DNA from: Mactromeris polynyma
Lineage: Eukaryota > Mollusca > Bivalvia > Venerida > Mactridae
DNA length: 64,000 bases
Direction of reading: 5' to 3'
NCBI GenBank assembly: GCA_032209605.1
Contig: JASFXZ010000039.1
Span: forward strand, 4,402,001 to 4,466,000
Both the position numbers and the translations under genes were made by a program. Each line of letters opens with the position of its first letter. Position 1 is the stretch's first letter. A model generated the notes under the pieces. The model was not told the origin of the DNA, made no database searches, and worked only from the letters and a program-made list of their open reading frames with translations. Below are positions 52,706 to 64,000 of this stretch, piece after piece.

Positions 52706-54889
52706 TCAATACAACGCTTTGGTTGTAACAAGACATACAACTATTTCTGTATTTTTATTTCTTTTTGAATAAATTGAGTATATTTTGTAAAGTGTGGAGT
52801 GGGATGTCCTCCTTCAATATCTTTAAAAAAACACTAAAATCACAAAACAAAATTTAATTTGGTCCTGATATTCACAAATGTGAATTAATAAAGTGAACAA
52901 AAACAACCCTGCTTTCTATTCTACTTTTATGCGAGGACTGGTCATTGGCGGGAATTCACCCAATACATGATATGCAAATGGTCAGTGGAATTTTACAGGT
53001 TAAAGGTCACGTGAATAAGTAATCAGTTTATTCAACATCATTAAAATTTCCTTTATTTTTTCCGAGGTAGTTAGTTGGTCGTGAATGCTTGGATTAAACA
53101 CACAACAATAAATCATGATAAACTATTTTATTTCAATCAGTAACAAAATCAACGAATTACATGATTACCGGTATTGTAAGAATTGTATCAAATTGATATC
53201 GAGTAGAATTTATACAGTACATCAATATCACTACAAATTGTATAAAATAGATATCTGATAGAATTTATACACTACATCAGTCATGTTGAAATGGATTTGA
53301 TATCTGGGAATAAGGTATATATTATAATATAATTGAAATGAATGCGAAAAATCTTGAATTGTTGTTAATTCAGTGAATACATTATGAGATCGAGTCATAA
53401 CAAGAAATAGCTTGAAAAAAGATGGTCGGCGCAATTTGAATTTAAGATTTGTTATGCAACATAAAGAAATGCCGAGATATTACAACTGCTTGTCACTCCA
53501 GATCCAAAATGGATTTCAGTAAATTCACTGGAATGTACCCTTGATCGTAACGTTAACCAACCCACGTCAAGGTTACAAAGTTGTTCGGTTGAAGAGAAAC
53601 TGCCTTGGTAGTAAACGTAATTGGTTTACACAACACTGATATGCAAATGGCAAAACCATGTTAATACGGCTGTGCCAAAAAGGACTTCAATATAAACGTA
53701 CGTTTCTCTTTAAAGTTTTGCAGTGTTAACAACAGAGTAAAATCATGAAACTAATCATTATGTACTAGGAATATGGCCCTAAATACTGACTGAAACATGA
53801 ACTGTTTTGCATTCAGCTATTTGTGCAACATTCATATCTACTAAGTATCATGTGACTTGACTAGAACTTTATCTGTTTTGAAAACCTCATTACACAAATA
53901 AAGGATTGGAAAATTGAAAACAAGTGGTATAAATGATTGATTCAGGCAAGCATGAACAAACTAAAGGCACACCGCATGTATGAAGGAAGGCAACGTAAGG
54001 TAAGAAAAAAATGGTGTTGAAAAAAAAACCAACTCTAATACAATACCTGCTTTAAACAATATAATTACACTAAGCAAAAAAGCTAATCTGCTACATGTAT
54101 TTTTTTATATTTTGAGAATCTTCACTACATAATGAGAAAGTGATTTTGCCAGTTTTTAGCAAGCGACCTTTTTTGATAGTTCAACTCATTTGAATCATAA
54201 ATGTTATTGCATGTCTGCAATCAAAGTCAGCAGACATTGTATGACAATGATCTATAAATTCATACCAAATAGTTCAAAGTTTATTGGCATAATGGCAAAA
54301 ATAATTGCTTTTGGTCATTTACAAACTTTATAGCAAAGAAAATGGAAAAAATAGCAAGCACAAAGCGTAAATACAACAAATCACAGAATGAAATATAATG
54401 AAGAGTTTGAACATTGAATGATTGGTGGAAATGTTGTGAACTATAACCTAAGGCAAACTGTTGATAATGGTGCATACAACATAATCTACATTGTATTATA
54501 AACATGTTTGGACGGATGCTGGTTTCCTACCTAACTGATTGTTTGATAAACTATATCAGAAAACGTAACAATAATCACATATTGACTACAAAATATTTAA
54601 CAATCATATAAGTAACATTATAATTATACATAATTATAAACAACAATAACATACACGTATAAATAAATCACAGACGCATATCAAACTTCTTCTGTTTCAC
54701 ATTATTTCCCATCATCAAATGTTAGTCACAAATCTGGTGAATTGTGTGGTATAAGGGAAATAATCTGGGAATCATTTGAAACATTATCCACTGCTGGGTT
54801 TTATCCCTCACCTTTCTACAGTTATATATACATGTATGTCCTGATTTGCAGATTTGCATAAACACAGTAGAAATTATGAGTATCTTATA

Positions 54890-54986
54890 CTGTCAGACCA
54901 CGTTTTTTTCGACAACCTTAAATCCGAATACTTTATCCGAAATAAAATTTCAGACCCGATGAATTCTTCTGAATGCGGTCTGACTG
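54890..54986. mobile_element. 97-bp MITE with ctgtcagacc ends
   Basis: Termini ctgtcagacc and ggtctgactg are inverted repeats with one mismatch and are flanked by TA on both sides. It lies just downstream of the EGF/TSP1 gene's stop codon side. Confidence 0.6.
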
Positions 54987-55140
54987 TAGTTAGAAATTAT
55001 TTGATATTATAGCAAAAAATGGAGGAATTCACAAGTTTACTGTACAAATGTATAAAATATAGTATCATTATTTACAGTGGAGACATAAGACTCTGTATCA
55101 CTGTTTTTAGTTATGATTGGTTATTTGTGTCACATGACTT

Positions 55141-58100
55141 TTACACGCGAGAAATATCCGGGTCATCTACCGGTGCTATTGTCATAACGTTACCCCTGTG
55201 AGACTGGCCTGCTCTTTGTGGTACTTCTCCCGGCATACTGCTTTCATTGGCTGGCCGTACATTAGTAACGTGACGATGTGGTTGTGGTTGTCGGTGTGGT
55301 TGGTCATGTTGCCTCTGCTCTTCATCTCTGGCATCTGCTGCTTCTACTTTGTTAGGAGAATACCTTAAAAAAGAGAGACAAAATTCATAAATTGAATTAA
55401 GCTCTACAAACATTTTTCTTCTTACAAAATTGGTATATCACCATTACAGAGTGTTGATATTAACGATTTACTCAAATATATACATTTGTACTATATATTG
55501 TATATATTCACCTTATCATGCAATACCAACAACATATGACCCCTATATAGTATACAAATGTATCTAAATCTAATATGTAAATAAATGCACAACCCAAAAT
55601 AATGCTGTCTGTTATTTCATTTAAAATTGACTGTCGAATATTACATAAGCCATGGTTAAAATATTGTATGTAAATCTAAGCATTTAATTCAATAAACAAA
55701 ATATACTTCCACGTTTTACTTTTAATGTGGCTGAAATCATTTTTCCGACAATCGCTAACTATTTATACTTTCCAGACATTTCAGAGTGATGTTTGTAAAT
55801 CTGAGTTATTAGTCTATAAAATCGGTCAAAATTAACACAATTGCTGAGAAACCTTCAATGGTGAAGCTGGTATAATACTTACAATTTGATGATAATCACA
55901 ATGACCAGTATAATCAGTACCAGTAGCAGGATCGAACCAACAACAGCCACAGCAATCACCCAGGCAGGTGTATTATCTTTCTTCTTTGTCTGTAATATAA
56001 GAACAACATAAAACAACCATACAGTAATACATGTACTATAGCAAGGTAATATCATTCAGCTAATGTAGTCCCCACATTTTTTTTTGCAGTTTTATGCCAT
56101 TTTTAAATACAGTAAAACCGCAATAATACAACCACTTTTGGGACCAATGAAAATTTGTCATATAATTGAGGTGGTCTCAATATTAAGGTTTAATAAAGAG
56201 CAAAACAGTCAAAATGGACTCTAAAATTGTGGTCTCATTATTTGAGGTGGTTGTTAGGTGAGGTTTTACTGTGGTGTTTCCATGTGTACGTCCAGCAGTT
56301 GACTTAACCCGTGTTCCTGGGATACACACTAGTACTAGCCTGTACATGAATCAGAAGTGTAGGCAATTTAAGGTTTGTTGCCTTCAGAAAAAATATCCGG
56401 GACTACATATCAAACCCTTCGACTTCCAGACTGGAAGCCGAATACTCCACCTACTTAGCTCACAGGGCAGGCTTTGTAACCCCATACAAAATAGATATGG
56501 ACACTTCTTATTTGCTACAGGTTGACAACATTAAGTTAAGCAAAACTAATGCCCTTTGCACAATATGAAATACCCATACAGTAGAATATTTTTACCCCAC
56601 ATAATTGACAATAAACAACACTTATTTGGCTTGACAAAGGCTGAAGTTTTCATTTGTATAGAACAGAAATATTGTAATCAATACGGTCATAATTAATGTT
56701 TAAGGGACTGCTCTATATATATATATACATGTACAATAATAATTAATGTTTTAATATAGGAGTATTAACTTAAAGTGGTATAAAAACATAAGTTTTATCA
56801 TAATGTCTAAACCTGTATGACAAAACTTGAATGTTTATTTTTTTAGTTGATTAGTAAGAAATACATGAATTATTTATAACTGATGTTCTATACAGCCATG
56901 GCAAGTCATTGTATGGTTTGGAAAAATACATATTTTAATTACCTGTTCTGCACCCGAACCATCACCAACAACACTAATAGTATCCATAGTTATAGTCAAT
57001 GTTGTTCCAAGCTCGGACTGGGCCTGGGTTGTAAATGTGGTAACTATCAATGTTTGTCTGTAAAATCAAACAATAAATGTTGGGAACATGGAGTCAATGT
57101 TACAGATATATGACAATGCTGACAGTGCATTAGAAATCTTGGAAATAAATTATTCTTCAATTCTCAAAAACAATTGCCGTTTCTGTACTACATGTACTAG
57201 AACCGCTAAATTCTAAGAAAAACTATGGTCAAATAATGCTGATTTAATTTCACATGAGGGGGGCATTCATACCCACATGCAAAATTGTGAATCTAAACAT
57301 TGAAGAAGAGTAGCATTAAACAAATTCACATACACGGAAAAAAATAGTAAATCCAATATTGAAATAAACAAAAAACGGAGGCATTCAATCATAATTTGTG
57401 CAAACATTTCTGTATAATTATGTACGAGTATCTCACTTACTGTGTGCCAATCAGCTGAAACAGTACAGTCTGTGACATTAGAGTCTCTGTGTTGGACAGA
57501 GTTATCGCCCTTTTACGTCGAGATGTAGTTCCCGATGCACATAATGCGTTTGTTGTATCGTACTTAATAAGAAACACAACAATAATTTTGTTGTTGGTAT
57601 CTAAAGTTGGATAACCCTCAGAAATGATGACGTCATCAGGAGACATGAACAACAAAGATGATGTTGGGCTGAAATTAGAAACGTGTAGATTATTTAATTA
57701 GTTAATGGAAGTGTTCATATTTTCTATTTAGTATTGATACTTTATTTCACAATAGGCCTATGTCATTCTTCCAAGATACACAGTCTGTCAAGCAATATGT
57801 TTCATCAGTTATCCGATGTTAAAAGCAGTCTGTATACATAGTTCTCACGTCTACAATATTTACCTCCCTTGTTCTGAATTGTCGGCCTTTTTGATAGGCA
57901 AATTTTCTTCAAGTTTACGGGGAATATAATGTAAACGTTGAAAAACTAATACGATATATAAAAAAATACTTATTCATTATGCTCATGTGGGCATTTGGCT
58001 CAGTAAGTTGAAGAAAAAGTGGTTGTCCCATGCACATTCTCAATTTTCTCAATTATCACATATTTGGAAATTACTCCTATAAGGGCTTATCAGTTCTGCC

Positions 58101-61100
58101 TATCAAAATGGTCGACAGTTAAGAACAAGGGATGTAAATATTGTAGATGTGGGAACTATGTACTGTTTTAAATGATATATATACATATATTTTAATAAAA
58201 TTGTTAGACTATGATGACATTACAGCTAGCTCAGTTCATAAGTTAACAACAAATATTAGATCCAACAAGTGTAGTCTTGCAACTCTTACAAATATATGTT
58301 GCTGGATATAAGAAAAGAACTGCAAAGTCCAAATTATCCAAGTCATTCTGATGTTATTCTTGATTAATCTAATTCTTTCAATTAGGCAATCGTTGAATGA
58401 ATGAATAAAGTGACTTTGTGTAAAGTGAAAGAATTGTTTTACTTTTCAGCAACTCTTACTAATATCAAGTCATTTACGTGTTATCAGATCTGTACAGACT
58501 ATGTTGGGTGTTTTTTGCAATGCCTAGCATCAGTTTCAGTCAAACAATATGTGATATTAAACCGGTTTGAGACATTTATGTTTCGATTTTCTAATATAAA
58601 TAATTGAATGAGATTATCGATCGAGAAACTGCTCCCTAATAAATGCATCCCAACGAAAGCATAAAACGGCAAATCTTGTTGCCACAGTATTATATATACC
58701 AATTTACAACCTGGTTTCACGTTGTTGTTGCTGTTGTTAAAGTAAATATTTTGATCATCATTATTCTCTTATCTTTAAAAAAAGATAAGACTTCTTCCAT
58801 ACATACATCAAATCAGAACATTGAGTGACTACTGGGACCGATGATTCAGGTCCCAGGTGATTGTAGTTATATCAATGACGTAGGAAGCTATGGGCTACTA
58901 TCGGTGCTTGGATCAACCTAATTGAATATTTTATTACATCATCAAGACATTTCTATGGAATAACGAAAACAAGTAATAAATATAAGTGTTGCATTTTTAA
59001 TGTAATGAGGCTAACATCACGTGACTATTATCTACCAATGTGGGCTGTAAAGATGGAAATGCAATAAATAATTGATTATATACATGTATTAATGTTCAAT
59101 CCTTCAAGTACATCATCAAAGCTGGGTGACCTTATAAGTAATTAAAGGTGGAGTAATGATTGCTACGTTGCATGATCTCCGAGCCCACACAGTTGATTAG
59201 TAACCACAATACATAATATGAGTTTTGCACGGAATAATTCAGATAAAATTCTGTACGATTCTAGTACTTAAAAAGTCTAAAATTTAGTTAAGGGTTGCAA
59301 GCAGAACGGTTAAATTAGTCTACATGCATATAAATACAAAAACTATTGACTTGTAGTGCTTTCTTACACGGATGTGTATACTCCGCGCCATTAATAATGC
59401 AACTAGAAATTGTCTGCATCAATACGGTGACATTATAAAGAAATAATTATATTATAATTCTGAAATATAATTTCCTTAAATTAATCAATAATGAAATATG
59501 AACACTAGGGTTATAATTTGATCTCTTTTGATGAATGATTTACACATTTGTAACAATAAAATGATTTTTACACTTGTAACAAAATGAAGGCTAAAGTAAT
59601 ATAGTTGCGTTTTTAATGGCTTTAGGTATATTTATATGAGAATAGCAAGCCACACCTAGTTCAAGACACCATTGCATAACATATCTTATTTGAGATCAGT
59701 TCCTTAACTCAAATGTCAAGTACTTATCTTTCTATAGTCACGGCATACATTCATTAACAAGGTCGTATTTTCACTGCCTATTTTGGAACTTTTCTTCCAC
59801 AGTTAATGCAATCAACAGACCACCTCATAGATAACACTGACTTTCACCATTACCAATGGAGGTCCTACAACTGAAGTTTCTACTGTATAGATGTTATGTA
59901 GACTTACCTGTAATTTTTCTGGTTGTTACAGCAAAGTCTAGCATGAGCCTCGTTCTGGTTACAGTAGGAGTTAACACCATGGGCCACACTTGATTTAAAC
60001 TGCTGGTTAACTTCCGCAAACTATAAAATAAAATAGTTTCGAATTTGACATAAAATGAAGTAAAAAGAACAAAAGATAAGAATTTCACTTACCAATAGAT
60101 AAGAAAACATATTTTTGCCTTAACTTTCAAGACATTTTTACATCTGTTAATGTTACTTTTACAAGAGAGAGAAAATGCAAACAAATTGATTTGAACTTTC
60201 CCATAATTGACATCAATAACATAATTAAATTTATGTAAAGTAAAAACTTACCTGAGTAATGGTTAAGCCTGACAATGTTACATTCAGTCCAAAGTCTTGA
60301 TCTTGAGCCGATACTGAAAATAGATACGATATATTTTCTTGGTATGATTTTAGTTTATTAGGAATGCAATATTAAAGAAAAGTTAAGGTATCAACCTATT
60401 CATATTCAATATCAAAATCACTTTATTAAAATAATTGTACTTTGTGGCTTCTAAAGAAGAAACATGACTTTGTTCATGTGACAACTTTACAAATTTATGT
60501 GACTGATTTTTCAGCAAGCCTTATCATATACGTCTCTAATGTCATTACAGATAATCATGATATTACTGCTACAACTACTGATGTTTATGCTGTTTTAGTT
60601 ATCTAAAACATGTGTGGATAAAATGGATACTATTTTGGGAGCATGTATTACGGGTACCATCGTTCTCAGCACACATAGCAATGTAGGAAGCATAATGGTC
60701 TCTGTATGGAGCACTGGACAGTGGATTAAGAGGAATTAGGGTTCAAATCTTGCCAAAGGCTAAATTCTATTGTGATATTCACAATGCCTAAATTAGGCAC
60801 GAGGACTTGTTAGAAATACGGTATGTAGCCATCGAGAGTGATTAACATGTAAGTTGTAAGAACTTACTTCATCATTGATGTGAAATGTATAGGTTTAAAC
60901 AAATTAATGTATAATACGGTATATTCATAACAAGATTACTTTCTATATGATCAACATGATCTAACCTGAACATGCATCCACAGTGCATACAGACGACTGA
61001 GCACTTTCTCCAGAGCAAGGGGCACCATTCCCTTGTACGGTTTGGTTCGTACATGACCGGGTGCGGGTTTTTACACCAGTGCCACACGTTTCAGAACAAC

Positions 61101-63948
61101 TTGACCACACTGACCATGATGTATATCCACCATCCCGATCTGAAAGGGTAAAACATAATGTATCCATCGTCATGCAAGAAAAAGTCATACTGTGTTGTAA
61201 AAGTTATCTGCAACCTGTGATTTTTTCACTTCTTCAGAGTAAGACTGTGCTTATACTTTACAATTCTTAGAATTATTGAATGCTTAATGGAAGTCTGTGA
61301 AATTATTACAAATTATTCTCTAAAAACATGATAGTGAGCAAAATTCCCGATTCCCTTTTCAAATATTACGAACATATTGTGTATTAAGTATAAATATTTA
61401 GATTAATGTAAATGATATTCTCCACAGTAAGTTCATTATAAAAATACTTTTGCAAAAATAATATTCAAGACTCATCTCTCTATAGACAACTAAATGTAAC
61501 ACAAACATATATTGTTTCTGAAAAGTTTCACTGAAACATACCATTGCAAACATTATTTGTGCCAAGAGAATAACCATTTGTGCATGCGCAGGTATATCCA
61601 CCAATCATATTGGTGCAAACCCCTCTTACATGATCACAGGGACTTGGTGGGGAACATTCATTCAAATCTAAAATATAAAAACTTAGTTGTACAATTACTA
61701 TCACAAAATATTTGATTTGACATATATCTGTTATAAATCTGAAAATCTCGAAATGAAAGAAACGCTAACTTCATTTATTGATACGAAACTCAGCATCATT
61801 CCCTACCAATAGTAACCATCAGTATGTTTACTCCACATAATTATTTAGAACGCAAAGATGTTTCTTTGTAAGTGCATAATTTGTGAAAATAGTGCTTTAT
61901 TAAATCATAGAAAGTTCTCAAATAGTCTCCATTTAGCATCTACACACAGTTACTGATCTATGAATTTCGCTAAATGAAATTCTTGAAAAAGTTGATAAAA
62001 GTGATATTGGTATACCACTCAATAAAAACATACTTAAGACATTGTTATGTTGCAGTACCCAGACTGCCGACCATCTGCAATTAACCCCTCTCAAAATTAT
62101 ATCTTAAGCCTTAAAATAACAAAAATATAAAAATGGGAGCACTTGACTTACGAAACCTATATCTGCCACATGGAGTATTCCTGCACCCAACATCCCCTGT
62201 GCCCCAAATGATGGGGTCCAGGGTATCACAAACAAGCACTTCCTTAAGAGTGACCAACATATAAAAGATAAAATGTCAGTAAAAATGAAAATCTATACTG
62301 TACATATTAGTTATAAACACAAATATTACCGTTGCATGTAAAACCATCTGTATCCAATGTGTATCCCTCGGAACATGTGCACTTGTCAGTCCCAGACACT
62401 TTGGCACAATTCTGTTCACAAGTATCAGACTGTACGCAATCTTGCTCCGCTGAGAATAAAATAACAAAAAATTCTGAGTAAATCATGCAAGTGCTCGCCA
62501 TAAAAAGTCTCCCCAATCTTGCATTAAATGCTGTTATCATATCATACATCAGGGATAGCCCTTCTACATTCATTATTCTTTTTCCCTCCCCACTAACATC
62601 ACTTTGTTTTCTGTGTGGTGTGGCATTCCCTGTAACAACTTGCTCTCTTTTTCAACCATTTTCAAAACCAGAAAGAAAATCTAATACATTACGATATACT
62701 TAAGACTGATTTTCACCAAAGGGAAGAATAGTTGAGATATACATCTATATTAAAAATGAATATAATTTTTCAAAAGTTTTGGTATGTCAGTACCATCTTG
62801 CATTGGCTTTATCAAAGATGGGTTTGACTTAATTCAGTAACATTGCTTATACATCATTTAAAAAGCTCAATAAATCCGAACGTATGGAAAAACAGTTTTT
62901 ATTATCAATAAAAATATGATTAGTAATCCTTAGATAATAATAGAGCAAACAGTATGTATTTTATGCATAAAATAGCTTTCCATCTGCGTGACTCAGAAAC
63001 TCGCAATATCATTGAACAAAGTATCACAACACCACCAAAGAATTGACAGAAAATACAATATGGAAAACAGAAATTTGAAAAAAAAGAATTACAGTAAATA
63101 TTTTCATTATATGACTTCATGTGCTTTTGGAGTCACCTGCACACTTTGTACATGGCATTTTCAGTGCTACGTGTTAACTCATATTTTTTGAATCAATACT
63201 GTCACTCAGGTATTAATGTCGGGTGGGAATATAATCTAAAACTACTTACAAGTACAATTTAACTGATCGGCAGCTAAAACGTAACCAGACTGACAGGCAC
63301 ACTGTTTCCCTCCTATAGTGTTGATACATATATCTGCACAGCCATCAGTATTCTCCACACATTCATTTATATCTGAAATATAAAAACTGACATCATATCA
63401 TATATGAAACAGTGAAACACATTATACACATTGTAGGTACACTGCAACTATCAATATTTAGGCATCAGTGTACAGAAACAAGTTATTTGAAGTACTCAGA
63501 AATTAAATCCAATTAGATCATGTTTCAAAACCAAATCTTTAAAGAAATCAAATCTATTAAGTAGACCATGTATTTTAAAATCATTATCAAGTAATTAAAT
63601 GTCATTTGACCATGTTTTAAAGTCAGTACTGAGAAATCTTATCTAAACAGACTGTGCTTGAAATCAATTTATTGAGAAATCAAATCTAAATGCACCATGC
63701 TTTAAAATATTATTTTATAGCATAGCTACAGTAATGGTCTTCTACTCAGGATTTAACGTCACAGACCATGTGAAATTTGATCTGAAAGATGTTAGGAGAA
63801 ATATTTGATGTGTACTTACCATTGCATGTTTTACCATCTGAAGCCAAATTGAAACCATCTGTACATGAGCAGGTATAACTACCAGCTGTGTTTGTACATA
63901 TACCGACCGGATCACAATCATCTGTTCCCAATGCACATTCATCAATCT
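55141..63948 (-). CDS. EGF/thrombospondin type-1 single-pass membrane protein, 3' part (5' end outside window)
   Basis: Exons in transcript order: 63948-63820, 63372-63250, 62449-62330, 61667-61542 (four EGF modules); 61139-60966 (TSP1); 60313-60252, 60020-59908, 57668-57441, 57057-56943 (membrane-proximal region); 55989-55883 (transmembrane helix); 55363-55141 (tail, TAA). All eleven are GT-AG with agreeing phases; EGF and TSP1 exons are class 1-1 modules. EGF exons start IDEC/INEC/QDC/NEC; three carry calcium-binding-type starts and CxNxxG hydroxylation-type patterns. TSP1 has WSVWSSC (C-mannosylation type) and CSETCG (O-fucose consensus). The next ~180 residues hold NSYC, a CC pair and an RRKR furin-like site before the helix AWVIAVAVVGSILLLVLIIL. 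The tail is rich in His, Gln and Arg. Architecture suggests a cell-surface adhesion or signalling receptor. I cannot name an orthologue. More EGF exons probably lie to the right. Confidence 0.87.
56110..56271. mobile_element. Short MITE with cagtaaaacc ends
   Basis: Inverted termini cagtaaaacc / ggttttactg, TA on the left side. The inside carries gagcaaaacagt and aaaatggact. A partial copy of the right half is at about 48397-48474 (gagcaaaacagtgaaaatgg through gagattttactg). It lies in the intron between the exons at 55883-55989 and 56943-57057. Confidence 0.65.
56395..56468 (-). repeat. Possible tRNA-like SINE remnant
   Basis: On the minus strand tgagctaagtaggtggag resembles an A box, the anticodon-arm-like cttccagtctggaag follows, then a degenerate B box gggtttgatat. 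It lies in an intron of the EGF/TSP1 gene. Weak evidence. Confidence 0.35.
57837..58160. mobile_element. TA-flanked MITE in an intron of the EGF/TSP1 gene
   Basis: A ~66-bp inverted repeat (left arm includes acaatatttacctcccttgt, right arm acaagggatgtaaatattgt) with TA at both ends. It lies between the exons at 57441-57668 and 59908-60020. No coding capacity. Confidence 0.78.
60688..60803 (+). repeat. tRNA-derived SINE, second copy of the family
   Basis: Contains a B-box-like gggttcaaatcttgcc and a downstream ttcacaatgcctaaattagg that matches the tail of the element at 52585-52705. The A box is degenerate. It lies in the intron between the exons at 60252-60313 and 60966-61139. Confidence 0.6.
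62136..62238 (-). other. Possible extra exon in the EGF/TSP1 gene
   Basis: Minus-strand codons read VCDTLDPIIWGTGDVGC then RNTPCGRYRF up to a canonical donor gtaagt at 62135. The four cysteines and donor look exon-like, and the end phase (1) matches neighbouring modules. No strong acceptor gives the matching start phase: AG before tgcttg is in phase but lacks a good pyrimidine tract. It could be an alternative exon, a decayed module or chance. Leaving it out still gives a perfectly phased gene. Confidence 0.25.
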
Positions 63949-64000
63949 CTGCAAATAGGAATCAATAAAGGGGATAAAATATAGTTCTTATTCAATGACA

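Larger units (their letters stand above)
51363..55140. other. Intergenic region between GALNT and the EGF/TSP1 gene
   Basis: Holds the GALNT 5' flank (from 51363), a SINE (52585-52705) and a 97-bp MITE (54890-54986). A gagggctgttcaataactt motif at about 52094 resembles a mariner end, with no partner. The rest is AT-rich and featureless to me. Both genes run leftward, so this region probably includes the GALNT promoter and the EGF/TSP1 3' UTR. Confidence 0.6.

Noticed and set aside
55019..55201. Plus-strand frame overlapping the last EGF/TSP1 exon
   Set aside because: The minus-strand exon has splice and phase support; the plus frame has no domain.

Overview
The window reads as a piece of an invertebrate animal nuclear genome, most likely a marine bivalve mollusc. 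Genes are split by GT-AG introns, intergenic DNA is AT-rich, and mobile elements and satellites are dense. The products (a UBXN7-type p97 cofactor, a Golgi polypeptide GalNAc-transferase, an EGF/thrombospondin membrane protein) are metazoan. The bivalve call is inference from repeat style, chiefly a repeat starting tgcccccactctgtaggggg, not proof.

Layout. 1-18250: no recognised host gene. It holds a ~0.8 kb dispersed repeat (3291-4132), small inverted-repeat elements, a structurally complete hAT transposon with an intact 587-aa transposase (6908-10561), a 37-bp tandem array (11276-12485), and three phase-compatible candidate exons that may be a short unknown gene or a non-coding transcript. 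18255-34590: an almost unbroken repeat block. It contains a ~230-bp satellite (23 copies), a 34-bp satellite with a ~650-bp higher-order period, a 5'-truncated non-LTR retrotransposon whose 3' end runs into 1.73 kb of uninterrupted GATA repeat, the remainder of the split 34-bp satellite, a decayed TA-flanked DNA transposon with a pogo-like transposase remnant and a 20-bp minisatellite, and a foldback repeat.

34897-46229 (+): a complete 11-exon UBXN7 orthologue. All exon phases agree and give 581 codons with UBA, UAS, UIM and UBX domains. 49626-51362 (-): a single-exon polypeptide N-acetylgalactosaminyltransferase. 55141-63948 (-): the 3' eleven exons of a type I membrane protein with four EGF modules, one thrombospondin type-1 module, a membrane-proximal region with an RRKR furin-like site, one transmembrane helix and a cytoplasmic tail. 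Its 5' part lies beyond the right edge.

The three host genes have unrelated roles: ubiquitin/p97 protein turnover, mucin-type O-glycosylation in the Golgi, and cell-surface adhesion or signalling. I see no operon-like link. The most unusual content is the nested repeat block just upstream of the UBXN7 start codon, where the order of insertions can be read from the satellite register. I did not find convincing evidence of a wholly new biological system.
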